This document shows positions 44,041 through 53,027 of a stretch of 64,000 nt of DNA, in pieces (within the stretch, counting starts at the first letter, position 1; each line of letters starts with the position of its first letter). The translations under genes and the position numbers were made by a program. This stretch comes from Xenopus tropicalis (lineage: Eukaryota; Chordata; Amphibia; Anura; Pipidae). The stretch is from positions 146,586,545 through 146,650,544 of the forward strand of contig NC_030680.2 of assembly GCF_000004195.4 (NCBI RefSeq). Reading direction: 5' to 3'. A model generated the notes under the pieces. The model worked only from the letters and a program-made list of their open reading frames with translations, did no database searches and had not been told where the DNA came from.

Positions 44041-45021
44041 TTAAAGAATAAGTAAACCTTTTTTTTTCTATCAGTAAAATTACTCTAAACAGCCTCCAGA
44101 ATTACCTACCTTTGTCCCAGCATTCTGTCTGACCTGGATCCTGAGTTAGAAGTTGATCATTTCCTTTGCTTCCTTGCACAGAGTGAAGCCCCGCCCCAAC
44201 TTCCTGTTCAGTTCCCTCATCAAAAAAAAACAAAAACCTGCTAATGCACAGACTGGCTCCTGCTGCCTCCTGGAATGAAGGCTCTCCCCTTCGACTACAG
44301 TAGTCAAAGTGATGAGGGATCTGAACAGGAAGTGGGGGCGGAGCTTCACTCTGCAAAAGGAAGCAAAGGAAACGATCAACTTCTAACTCAGGAGCCAGGT
44401 CAGACTGAATGCTGGGACAAAGGTAGCTGATTCTGGAGGTTGTTTAGAGTAATTTTACTGATAGAAAAAAAAGGTTTACTGTATATACTCGAGTATAAGC
44501 CTAGTTTTTCAGCATCCAAAATGTGCTGAAAAAAGTCACCCTTGGATTATACTCGAGTCGGGTGCCATGGGTCCCTCTAGACTAGCACCCTCTGTCCTTT
44601 GTGTGCAAATTAGGCCCCCCGCAACCAGACCCTCCAGTGCCCTGGCCTAGGCTCCCACTAGCAATACTTATTTCCCCTTACATCCCTCCGGGACCGGGTC
44701 TGCTGCCTGTTTGCCAATGTGCAATGAGCGTGGGGTAGTACTCATATTGTTTTTGTTGACCCTCTTCTCCGCTTACAGAGCTAGTTTACTGTTTTTCTTT
44801 GAAATAAATATGGAAAAACATATACCCCACTGATGCCTCAATTAATGTAATTTTATTGGTATTTATTTTGATTATTGAAACTTAGCAGTAGCGGCTGCAT
44901 TTCCCACCCTAGGCTTATACTCGAGTCAATAGGCTTTTCCAGTTTTCTTAGGTAAAATTAGGTACCTCGGCTTATATTCGGATCGGCTTATACTCGAGTA
45001 TATACGGTAATTATTCTTTAA
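44041..45021 (+). mobile_element. TTAA-flanked foldback MITE with a nested family H element
   Basis: TTAA at 44041-44044 and 45018-45021 bound an element whose ends are AGAATAAGTAAACC and GGTTTA..ATTATTCT. Long arms (about 44045-44220 and 44300-44478) are inverted copies of each other, sharing CTACCTTTGTCCCAGCATTC and AACTTCTAACTCAGGA complements. The right arm is interrupted by family H at 44479. Confidence 0.85.
44479..45007 (+). mobile_element. Family H TA-flanked MITE
   Basis: The ends are CTGTATATACTCGAGTATAA and TTATACTCGAGTATATACGG, flanked by TA at 44477-44478 and 45008-45009. Its distal 100 bases (CCAGTTTTCTTAGGTAAAAT) are shared with 60740-60836. Confidence 0.88.
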
Positions 45022-45324
45022 GGCAACTTGCCTAAAGCTAGATAAATACAGCTAGATACAATTAAAGAAAGAAATAAGATTAAAAAAGGGTGTCGCAAGT
45101 TGTTTTGTTATTATTTTCTTTTTAATTTCCAATTTATGGACCTGGGAAGATGGTCGGATTATGCCGTTACCCTTCCTCTGGGAACTATACGACGATGAAA
45201 CCAAGATCTTCAACACAAATATGTTATCGATGTTGTACTGCATAATATAAGTTCTGTACTGGCTGTTTGTAGTTTTTGAAGTCAAGGAAAAATTGGAAGC
45301 CTTTTTAAAATGCTGAAAACATAT
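45022..45324. repeat. Part of the local duplication
   Basis: GGTCGGATTATGCCGTTACC to GATCTTCAACACAAATATG at 45150-45225 recurs as GGTCAGATTATGCAATTACC at 46372-46440. The rest is unassigned AT-rich DNA. Confidence 0.7.
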
Positions 45325-45790
45325 GAATATAATAGAGTGGATGGAAAGAGAAAGGGAGAAGAAGATAGAGAGAGAAAGAGATATGGGTGATAGAAAAGGG
45401 AGAAATATAAAGAGAGGTGGGGCAGTAGAGATAAATAGAAGGTGGAAAGGTAAATAGAAAGAGTGAAGATACTTGGATAAAGGTAAAGGGGGAGACAGAG
45501 GGAGAATCAGTAACAGAGTGAAATTAAATTTGAACGTCTAGAGCCGCCTCTTAGTGGAAATCCCAGCTAAACATACTGTAACTGCGCTGACTGGCGAAAG
45601 ATTCAAGTATTATTAATAAGGGCTAAGCCCCTGAATAATACCCAACACACTAAATATTTGCACTAAGTGAAGTGTAACGGAGGCTAACAGCTACCCAAAT
45701 GTTCATTGGAATTAAGCTTAGAAGTGGTGGAAATCTATCAATTACGTGTGCAGATCCATTCCGATTGGCTGATTCAATAAAAAGAAAGAG
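45325..45790 (+). repeat. Local duplication, copy 2
   Basis: Close to 41205-41760 through CTAGAGCCGCCTCTTAGTGG and GCTGACTGGCGAAAGATTC. It ends near an inserted repeat fragment (45795-45955, GGACCTGCCTAGGGGGCAAC). Confidence 0.88.
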
Positions 45791-45959
45791 AAGATAATTG
45801 GATGCAGGGCCAAAACTAGGGGTAGGCATAAGAGGGACCTGCCTAGGGGGCAACAGTGAGGGGGTGCAATACAGGTACCTCTGTTGCCAACCCCTAGTCT
45901 GGGATCTCTTACCCTCACAGCAAGGTGGCCAGCCGGGTCCCCTAGGGTGCTCAGCCGAC

Positions 45960-46345
45960 TGAGATAGAGGGGGAGACAGAGGGAGAAATAGTGAAATTAC
46001 TGTGCATTTCAACTTGGAATCTGGAAAAAAGGTCTAGAGCCGCCTCTTAGTGGAAATCCCAGCTAAACATAACTGCACTGACTGAAGATTTGAGTGGGAT
46101 TAATGTGGATTGAGCCCCTGAAGAAAACCCAACAAACTTCTAAATATTTGCACTACAGAAATAGCTATCCAAATGTTGGTTTTCATTCGAATGAAATGGA
46201 ATGAAATGAAATGGAACTGTCACAAATCTATCAATTACGTGTGCAGACCTATCCGATTTGATGATTCGAGGCATTACGATGAATGTCACTGAGTGCTAAC
46301 CATGTAGATGACTGTTAGCAAATATTCACTCACACTTGATTTTAA
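45960..46345 (+). repeat. Local duplication, copy 3 (diverged)
   Basis: It shares GATAGAGGGGGAGACAGAGG, CTAGAGCCGCCTCTTAGTGG and the GCTAACCATGTAGATGACTG end with copies 1 and 2, with more substitutions and small losses. Confidence 0.85.
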
Positions 46346-46473
46346 TTAGTGTGCAATTTATCAACCCGAGAGGCTGGTCAGATTATGCAATTACCTTCCT
46401 CTAGGAACTATACAAGATCTTCATATACAACATTACTAAATTTACGTTGGTACATGTAAAGGTTCTACTAAAG

Positions 46474-46796
46474 CATATCCTATTGGGTTTATTTTATGGT
46501 TAAATGATTCCCTTTTCTCTGTAATAATAAAACAGTACCTGTACTTGATCCCAACTAAGATATAATTACCCCTTATTGGGGCAGAACAGCCCTATTGGGT
46601 TTATTTAATGGTTAAATGATTCCCTTTTCTCTGTAATAATAAAACAGTACCTGTACTTGATCCCAACTAAGATATAATTACCCCTTATTGGGGGCAGAAC
46701 AGCCCTATTGGGTTTATTTAATGGTTAAATGATTCCCTTTTCTCTGTAATAATAAAACAGTACCTGTACTTGATCCCAACTAAGATATAATTACCC
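46474..46796 (-). repeat. 112-bp minisatellite, left part of a split array
   Basis: About 2.9 reversed units, ending at ATATAATTACCC where the gypsy element is inserted. The array resumes at 52003. Confidence 0.95.
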
Positions 46797-47420
46797 TGTA
46801 ACGTTCAAGTTAGAATGGAACCAGTGTGCGACCGCTGTATACAAAATCTGACTCCTACAGTATAACAGGAACTCCCAGCTCTTCCCGGTGTTCACCGACG
46901 CCCTTTTGGGGCCCCGGACTTTCTGCTGCGGTCCAAGCTGGGGTCCTGCAAACTTTCAGAGTTCAGACGAGATGCGAGGTACAGGCAAGGCAAAGGCAGA
47001 ACGTAGTCGGGGTACAGGCACAAGTCGGGGCTGGCAGCAATATTCGTAGTCGGGGTACAGGCAAACGGTCAAGGCAGGTAGCAAGTATCGTGGTCAGGGT
47101 CAGGCAAAGGTCAAATCCGGAAACAGCAAACAAAATGCAAGAGCAGGTACTGTAGATAACAGAAGCCAGCTTGGGCAATGAAAACAATGAAGGAAGGGGT
47201 TTAAATAGCCGAATTTGGCGCCAAAAATCAAAGGAACCGGAAACCTAAAAAACCTACACAAAGATGGCGCCTAATGCTTCAGGGCGCGCGACTGCGCATG
47301 TCCGCGCGTCATCGCGCATGCGCAGTAACGCCGCGCCGTCCCTGCCGAACCCGGAAGTGCGGGCCCTTAATAGAGCGCGTCTGCCGGCCGGCGCGACCTA
47401 AGGTAGGGGAACGCGCCGGT
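46797..47420 (-). repeat. 3' LTR, lacking its first 18 bases
   Basis: It ends in ACGTTACA on the minus strand at 46797. It aligns base for base with 51361-51984. The 18 bases that open the other LTR (minus-strand TGTTAGGCGCTCTGCCGG) are missing, replaced by pol sequence at 47421. Confidence 0.95.
47200..47323 (-). promoter_or_regulatory. LTR promoter elements (3' LTR copy)
   Basis: Read on the minus strand: an NRF1-type palindrome GCGCATGCGC (47314-47323), an E2F-type palindrome TTTGGCGCCAAA (47214-47225) and a TATA-like TATTTAAA (47200-47207) in that order. The spacing suits a U3 promoter. The same sites are in the 5' LTR. Confidence 0.55.
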
Positions 47421-50348
47421 GAAAGGACCAATAAAACGTGGACCCAACTTGTGAGAAGGTTGATGCAGTTTGATATTCCTTGTAGAAAGCCAGACGGAAT
47501 CCCCAACATGGAAGGAGGGACCAGGACGGCGTCGCTTATCAGCAGCGGTCTTCTGAAGGGAGGAAGACTTTTGCAGCGCTTGATGGGCAAGTAGCCATAC
47601 ATTGTTAAAGTCCCGGACCAATACCTCCGCAGCGGGAACATCGGATTTAATTAGCTCAGATGGAAGGGCCCTCGGTTGGAAACCATAAACACAGAAAAAA
47701 GGAGAGAATCCTAAGGACTCATGTCTGAGGTTATTGTGAGCAAATTCAGCCCATGGGAGTAATTCAGACCAATTATCCTGGTTAGAAGAAATAAAACAAC
47801 GAAGAAATTGTTCAAGGGATTGATTAGTCCTTTCAGTCTGTCCATTACTTTGCGGATGGTAAGCTGAGGAAAAATTTAATTTGACCTTTAACAACTTACA
47901 AAAGGCTCGCCAAAATCTGGAAACAAATTGTACCCCACGATCAGAGACAATACTGGATGGAAAACCATGGAGACGAAAAACTTCTTTGACATAAATCTTG
48001 GCTAGAGCAGAGGCAGATGGCAACTTCTTTAAAGGGATGAAATGAGCCATTTTAGAAAAACGGTCTACCACCACCAGAATAGTAGACATTTCGGACGACT
48101 TGGGTAACTCGACAATAAAGTCCATTGCAATATCAGTCCAGGGTTGATTAGGCACAGGTAAAGGTGTCAGTAAGCCACAAGGTAATGAGCGAGGAGTCTT
48201 CTGCTGTGCGCAAACTGTACAAGAAGACACAAACTGAGAGACATCATGCACTAATGAAGGCCACCAAAAATATCTACGGACAAGATCCAGAGTCTTCTTA
48301 GTACCAGGGTGTCCAGCCAACAATGAGGAATGGGCCCACTGCAGTACTTGGGGAACCATTGATGGAGAGACAAAGTTCTTATCCAAAGGGCAGGCAGAGG
48401 CAGAGTCATCAGAAAGCATCACAGGAGCAATAATACGTTCTGGAGCGATTATGGGGGTAGGAGGATTATCAGGGCTTTCAGTTGCTAGAAATGACCGAGA
48501 CAATGCATCAGCCTTAATGTTTTTAGACCCTGGACGAAAAGAAATTAAAAAATTAAATCTTGAAAAAAAAAGAGCCCATCGTGCCTGACGAGGATTGAGT
48601 CTCTTTGCATCAGAAATGTACTCAAGATTCTTGTGATCAGTCAAAATTGTAACGGGCTCGGAAGATCCCTCCAGAAGATGTCTCCATTCCTGAAGAGCGA
48701 GTTTGATCGCCAATAATTCTCGGTTGCCAACATCATAATTTCTTTCAGCAGCGGAGAACTTACGGGAGAAATAGGCACAGGGATGCAAGGAATCTTGGAA
48801 AGAAGGCCGCTGGGATAAAATTGCTCCAACACCGACATCAGAAGCATCTACTTCTAGAATGAAAGGACGAGTAGGAACCGGGTGAATGAGGACTGGAGCA
48901 GAACAAAACGCGGCTTTAAGTTTTTCAAAGGCAGCTTGGGCTTCAGAAGACCAGACATCTTTGACCCCCTTTTTGGTGAGGGCAGTAATGGGTGCGACAA
49001 TTTGAGAAAAACCTTTGATGAATCGTCTATAAAAATTTGCAAAACCCAAAAATCGTTGGATGGCTTTTAAACCAGCAGGAGGAGGCCACTCAAGGACAGC
49101 AGAAAGTTTGACAGGATCCATCCTAAAGCCTGAGGAGGAAATGACATAACCAAGGAAGGAAACTTCAGACTTGTGAAAGTCACATTTCTCAATCTTAGCA
49201 TAAAGGTGGTTTATTCTCAAGCGATGCAGTACTTGTTTGACATGATCAATGTGTTCAGGTAAAGATGACGAAAAAACCAGTATGTCGTCTAAATATACCA
49301 CCACATAGGAAAAAAGAATATCTCGAAAAATGTCATTAATAAAGTCTTGAAAGACAGCAGGTGCGTTGCATAAGCCAAAAGGCATAACTAGATATTCATA
49401 ATGACCGTCACGAGTGTTGAAAGCCGTCTTCCACTCGTCTCCGTGACGAATACGGATAAGGTTGTAGGCCCCCCGCAGGTCTAATTTAGTGAAAACCTTA
49501 GCCCCGTTGAGGCGATCAAAAAGCTCTGGTATCAAAGGAAGGGGATATCGGTTTTTAATGGTAATCTTATTCAGACCCCGGTAATCAATGCATGGTCTTA
49601 ACCCTCCATCCTTCTTCTGGACAAAAAAAAATCCAGCCCCAGCGGGTGAATTGGATTTCCTAATGAACCCCTTAGACAAATTCTCTTGAATATAGTCTTT
49701 CATTGCTTGAGTCTCAGGGATTGAGAGAGGGTAGGTCCTTCCTCTGGGGGGAACGGAACCAGGAATCAGGTCCACAGGGCAATCATAAGGACGGTGGGGG
49801 GGAAGGGTCTCTGCATTTTTCTTTTCAAAAACATCGGCAAAGTCTGAATAACATGAAGGTAGATGTTTTACAGAAACCGAGACAGTAGAGAGAGACACAG
49901 CAAAGTTATCGAGGCAATTTGTACGACAAAATGAACTCCAAACCGTGATATCTCCCCTAGACCAGTCAATGATGGGATTGTGTTTCTGTAACCACGGGAG
50001 ACCCAGGATAATAGGTGTGGCAGGACACTGAATGGCCAAAAAGGTGATTACCTCAGAGTGTAGTGATCCCACTCTTAAGCGGAGAGGAGGAGTGGAACAG
50101 GTCACGAGGCCAGGAGTTATAGGTCTACCATCGACAGCTTGAGCAGAGAGCGGAACCTTGAGAGGCATCAAAGGAATTCGAAAAGACTTGGCAAAAGACA
50201 GGTCAATAAAGTTTCCGGCAGCTCCTGAGTCGAGGAAGGCCTGGCAGGAAAAATACTTGGAATTGGATGAAATGGAGGCAGGTACTAACACTCGGGTGCG
50301 AAAATTACGGGGGAAAAAATTTGCTTCGCCTAGGGAAGTTTTCCCCAA
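47367..50348 (-). CDS. pol: Ty3/gypsy Pol polyprotein, C-terminally truncated
   Basis: Pol supplies the protease, reverse transcriptase, RNase H and integrase used to copy and insert the element. Counting from the TTG at 50348 (993 codons): protease active site DSGA at 40-43; RT with KLDLRGAYN (288-296) and YLDD (352-355); RNase H residues D501, E544 and D571; the integrase zinc finger H672, H680, C710, C713; and a DD35E core D743, D803, E839. The frame has no usable ATG at its start. It is open from 50387 and lies in -1 relation to gag, so it is expected to be made as Gag-Pol by frameshifting. It is uninterrupted to LGPRFIGPF (968-976). The last 17 residues then come from LTR sequence because of a deletion at 47420/47421. 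The lost part would be the integrase GPY/F-side C-terminus or chromodomain. Catalytic residues look intact; whether it is active is unknown. Confidence 0.95.
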   Translation of the reverse strand: MGKTSLGEANFFPRNFRTRVLVPASISSNSKYFSCQAFLDSGAAGNFIDLSFAKSFRIPLMPLKVPLSAQAVDGRPITPGLVTCSTPPLRLRVGSLHSEVITFLAIQCPATPIILGLPWLQKHNPIIDWSRGDITVWSSFCRTNCLDNFAVSLSTVSVSVKHLPSCYSDFADVFEKKNAETLPPHRPYDCPVDLIPGSVPPRGRTYPLSIPETQAMKDYIQENLSKGFIRKSNSPAGAGFFFVQKKDGGLRPCIDYRGLNKITIKNRYPLPLIPELFDRLNGAKVFTKLDLRGAYNLIRIRHGDEWKTAFNTRDGHYEYLVMPFGLCNAPAVFQDFINDIFRDILFSYVVVYLDDILVFSSSLPEHIDHVKQVLHRLRINHLYAKIEKCDFHKSEVSFLGYVISSSGFRMDPVKLSAVLEWPPPAGLKAIQRFLGFANFYRRFIKGFSQIVAPITALTKKGVKDVWSSEAQAAFEKLKAAFCSAPVLIHPVPTRPFILEVDASDVGVGAILSQRPSFQDSLHPCAYFSRKFSAAERNYDVGNRELLAIKLALQEWRHLLEGSSEPVTILTDHKNLEYISDAKRLNPRQARWALFFSRFNFLISFRPGSKNIKADALSRSFLATESPDNPPTPIIAPERIIAPVMLSDDSASACPLDKNFVSPSMVPQVLQWAHSSLLAGHPGTKKTLDLVRRYFWWPSLVHDVSQFVSSCTVCAQQKTPRSLPCGLLTPLPVPNQPWTDIAMDFIVELPKSSEMSTILVVVDRFSKMAHFIPLKKLPSASALAKIYVKEVFRLHGFPSSIVSDRGVQFVSRFWRAFCKLLKVKLNFSSAYHPQSNGQTERTNQSLEQFLRCFISSNQDNWSELLPWAEFAHNNLRHESLGFSPFFCVYGFQPRALPSELIKSDVPAAEVLVRDFNNVWLLAHQALQKSSSLQKTAADKRRRPGPSFHVGDSVWLSTRNIKLHQPSHKLGPRFIGPFTGAFPYLRSRRPADALY

Positions 50349-50372
50349 CAGACCTAGGCGCTGGAGTTTCCC
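50327..50372 (-). promoter_or_regulatory. -1 ribosomal frameshift signal
   Basis: GGGAAAC (plus-strand 50366-50372) is positioned as G_GGA_AAC in the gag frame, six codons before the TAG stop. Slipping back one base there enters exactly the pol frame, which has a TAA just upstream at 50388-50390. Five bases downstream CGCCTAGG (50353-50360) can pair with CCTAGGCG (50327-50334), an 8-bp stem that includes the gag stop. A GGGAAAC slippery site is also used by the domesticated PEG10 lineage. Confidence 0.88.
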
Positions 50373-51343
50373 TGTTGAAGAAACTGCTTAGGCTTGTTGG
50401 GACACATCTTGACAAAATGACCGGTGCTCCCACAATACATACAAAGACCAGCAGACCTTCTACGACTACGTTCCTCAACGGAAAGCCTGGTAGCTCCAAG
50501 TTGCATTGGTTCGTCCACGGAGGCTGGTACAGAAGCTGGTACGGAGGCTGTAGCGGGCGCTGAAGTGGAGAATTCTGGAGTAAATCTCCGCGGGCGGTTC
50601 CTTTGAAGGTGTCTCTCCCTCAGGCGGGTATCAATATTGATGACGAGAGACACCAAGTCTTCGAAGAGGGATGGTAAGTCACGAGCGGCTAGTTCGTCTT
50701 TAAGAGAATCATTGAGCCCGTGCCAAAAAGCTGCTATCAAAGCCTCATTATTCCAGGAAGTCTCAGCGGCCAGTGTACGGAAGTCTATGGCATAGTCAGA
50801 GGCAGCACGAGAACCTTGGGTGATTCTCAAAAGGCGAGCTGAGGCATTTACCTTTCGACCAGGGGCATCAAAAATTTGTTGAAAAGTGGAAAGGAAAGTA
50901 GCAGCATTGTTGACGAGAGGGTCGTCCCGTTCCCAAAGAGGAGAAGCCCAAGCAAGGGCCTTACCAAAAAGTAGAGCAATAATAAAGGCAACCTTGGATT
51001 TTTCATTTGGGTAACGATGAGGAAACAGTTCAAAATGAATCTTACATTGGTTCAGAAATCCCCGACAGGTCTCAGGATCACCCCCATAGCGCAAGGGGGA
51101 AGGAATCTTGGGTTCAGAGAGAAGAACAGATGCCGAAGGGGCCGGAGGTGGAGAGGGCGGCAAATCAGGAAACACTTGAGGCAGTTGTTGTGGTACCTGT
51201 AATGCATCTAGGCGGGTGGTGATGTGTTGTAAAGTCTGCGCGAGGTGCACCTGCTGAGTCTCCTGCTGCTCCAGACGTTTCATAAAGGCTTCCAAAATGG
51301 ATTCCAGAGAGGAAGCAGACGCAGCGGCCTGAGATGGCTCCAT
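50354..51343 (-). CDS. gag: Ty3/gypsy Gag
   Basis: Structural capsid and nucleocapsid protein, 329 residues. Residues 12-48 look like an amphipathic coiled coil. A proline-rich linker at 55-72 precedes a capsid-like region at about 85-245 (LRYGGDPETCRGFL, ALAWASPLWE). The C-terminus has one zinc knuckle C301-X2-C304-X4-H309-X4-C314. The ATG lies only 17 bases downstream of the 5' LTR, so the leader is very short. A TGGGCCC word 7 bases after the LTR is a possible primer-binding site that overlaps the start. The frame is intact and ends in TAG at 50354-50356, inside the predicted frameshift stem. Capsid-plus-single-knuckle layout fits the sushi/PEG10-like gypsy branch. Confidence 0.95.
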   Translation of the reverse strand: MEPSQAAASASSLESILEAFMKRLEQQETQQVHLAQTLQHITTRLDALQVPQQLPQVFPDLPPSPPPAPSASVLLSEPKIPSPLRYGGDPETCRGFLNQCKIHFELFPHRYPNEKSKVAFIIALLFGKALAWASPLWERDDPLVNNAATFLSTFQQIFDAPGRKVNASARLLRITQGSRAASDYAIDFRTLAAETSWNNEALIAAFWHGLNDSLKDELAARDLPSLFEDLVSLVINIDTRLRERHLQRNRPRRFTPEFSTSAPATASVPASVPASVDEPMQLGATRLSVEERSRRRSAGLCMYCGSTGHFVKMCPNKPKQFLQQGNSSA

Positions 51344-51360
51344 GTAGGGCCCAAGCTAAC

Positions 51361-52002
51361 TGTAATGTTCAAGTTAGAATGGAACCAGTGTGCGACCGCT
51401 GTATACAAAATCTGACTCCTACAGTATAACAGGAACTCCCAGCTCTTCCCGGTGTTCACCGACGCCCTTTTGGGGCCCCGGACTTTCTGCTGCGGTCCAA
51501 GCTGGGGTCCTGCAAACTTTCAGAGTTCAGACGAGATGCGAGGTACAGGCAAGGCAAAGGCAGAACGTAGTCGTGGTACAGGCACAAGTCGGGGCTGGCA
51601 GCAATATTCGTAGTCGGGGTACAGGCAAACGGTCAAGGCAGGTAGCAAGTATCGTGGTCAGGGTCAGGCAAAGGTCAAATCCGAAAACAGCAAACAAAAT
51701 GCAAGAGCAGGTACTGTAGATAACAGAAGCCAGCTTGGGCAATGAAAACAATGAAGGAAGGGGTTTAAATAGCCGAATTTGGCGCCAAAAATCAAAGGAA
51801 CCGGAAACCTAAAAAACCTACACAAAGATGGCGCCTAATGCTTCAGGGCGCGCGACTGCGCATGTCCGCGCGTCATCGCGCATGCGCAGTAACGCCGCGC
51901 CGTCCCTGCCGAACCCGGAAGTGCGGGCCCTTAATAGAGCGCGTCTGCCGGCCGGCGCGACCTAAGGTAGGGGAACGCGCCGGTCCGGCAGAGCGCCTAA
52001 CA
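51361..52002 (-). repeat. 5' LTR, complete (642 bp)
   Basis: On the minus strand it runs from TGTTAGGCGCTCTGCC to AACATTACA, with TG...CA ends. It contains the NRF1-type (51878-51887), E2F-type (51778-51789) and TATA-like (51764-51771) sites in promoter order. The upstream 150 bases are CpG-rich. Confidence 0.95.
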
Positions 52003-53027
52003 TACCCCTTATTGGGGGCAGAACAGCCCTATTGGGTTTATTTCATGGTTAAATGATTCCCTTTTCTCTGTAATAATAAAACAGTACCTGTACTTGATCC
52101 CAACTAAGATATAATTACCCCTTATTTGGGGCAGAACAGCCCTATTGGGTTTATTTAATGGTTAAATGATTCCCTTTTCTCTGTAATAATAAAACAGTAC
52201 CTGTACTTGATCCCAACTAAGATATAATTACCCCTTATTGGGGCAGAACAGCCCTATTGGGTTTATTTAATGGTTAAATGATTCCCTTTTCTCTGTAATA
52301 ATAAAACAGTACCTGTACTTGATCCCAACTAAGATATAATTACCCCTTATTGGGGCAGAACAGCCCTATTGGGTTTATTTAATGGTTAAATGATTCCCTT
52401 TTCTCTGTAATAATAAAACAGTACCTGTACTTGATCCCAACTAAGATATAATTACCCCTTATTGGGGCAGAACAGCCCTATTGGGTTTATTTAATGGTTA
52501 AATGATTCCCTTTTCTCTGTAATAATAAAACAGTACCTGTACTTGATCCCAACTAAGATATAATTACCCCTTATTGGGGCAGAACAGCCCTATTGGGTTT
52601 ATTTAATGGTTAAATGATTCCCTTTTCTCTGTAATAATAAAACAGTACCTGTACTTGATCCCAACTAAGATATAATTACCCCTTATTGGGGCAGAACAGC
52701 CCTATTGGGTTTATTTAATGGTTAAATGATTCCCTTTTCTCTGTAATAATAAAACAGTACCTGTACTTGATCCCAACTAAGATATAATTACCCCTTATTG
52801 GGGGCAGAACAGCCCTATTGGGTTTATTTCATGGTTAAATGATTCCCTTTTCTATGTAATAATAAAACAGTACCTGTACTTGATCCCAACTAAGATATAA
52901 TTACCCCTTATTGGGGGCAGAACAGCCCTATTGGGTTTATTTCATGGTTAAATGATTCCCTTTTCTCTGTAATAATAAAACAGTACCTGTACTTGATCCC
53001 AACTAAGATATAATTACCCCTTATTGG
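52003..53027 (-). repeat. 112-bp minisatellite, right part of the split array
   Basis: About 9.1 reversed units beginning TACCCCTTATTGGGG, which completes the unit cut at 46796. It ends inside a unit at CCCCTTATTGG. Neither family A terminus is present on either side of the combined array. Confidence 0.95.

Larger units (their letters stand above)
46797..52002 (-). mobile_element. Ty3/gypsy LTR retrotransposon, young, internally deleted
   Basis: The element is flanked by a perfect 5-bp duplication TACCC (46792-46796 and 52003-52007) of the 112-bp array it entered. On the minus strand the order is 5' LTR (52002-51361), gag, a -1 frameshift signal, pol (protease, RT, RNase H, integrase), 3' LTR. 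The two LTRs differ at about three of 624 comparable positions (46802/51366, 47012/51576 and 47120/51684 by my reading), so insertion is recent. A deletion joins the end of pol to base 19 of the 3' LTR, removing the pol C-terminus, the polypurine tract and the LTR start. The Gag and integrase style suggest the sushi/PEG10-like branch; this is inferred from the frameshift motif and Gag layout only. Confidence 0.96.

Noticed and set aside
50158..51222. Plus-strand frames opposite gag and pol
   Set aside because: They are antisense shadows of real minus-strand coding sequence.
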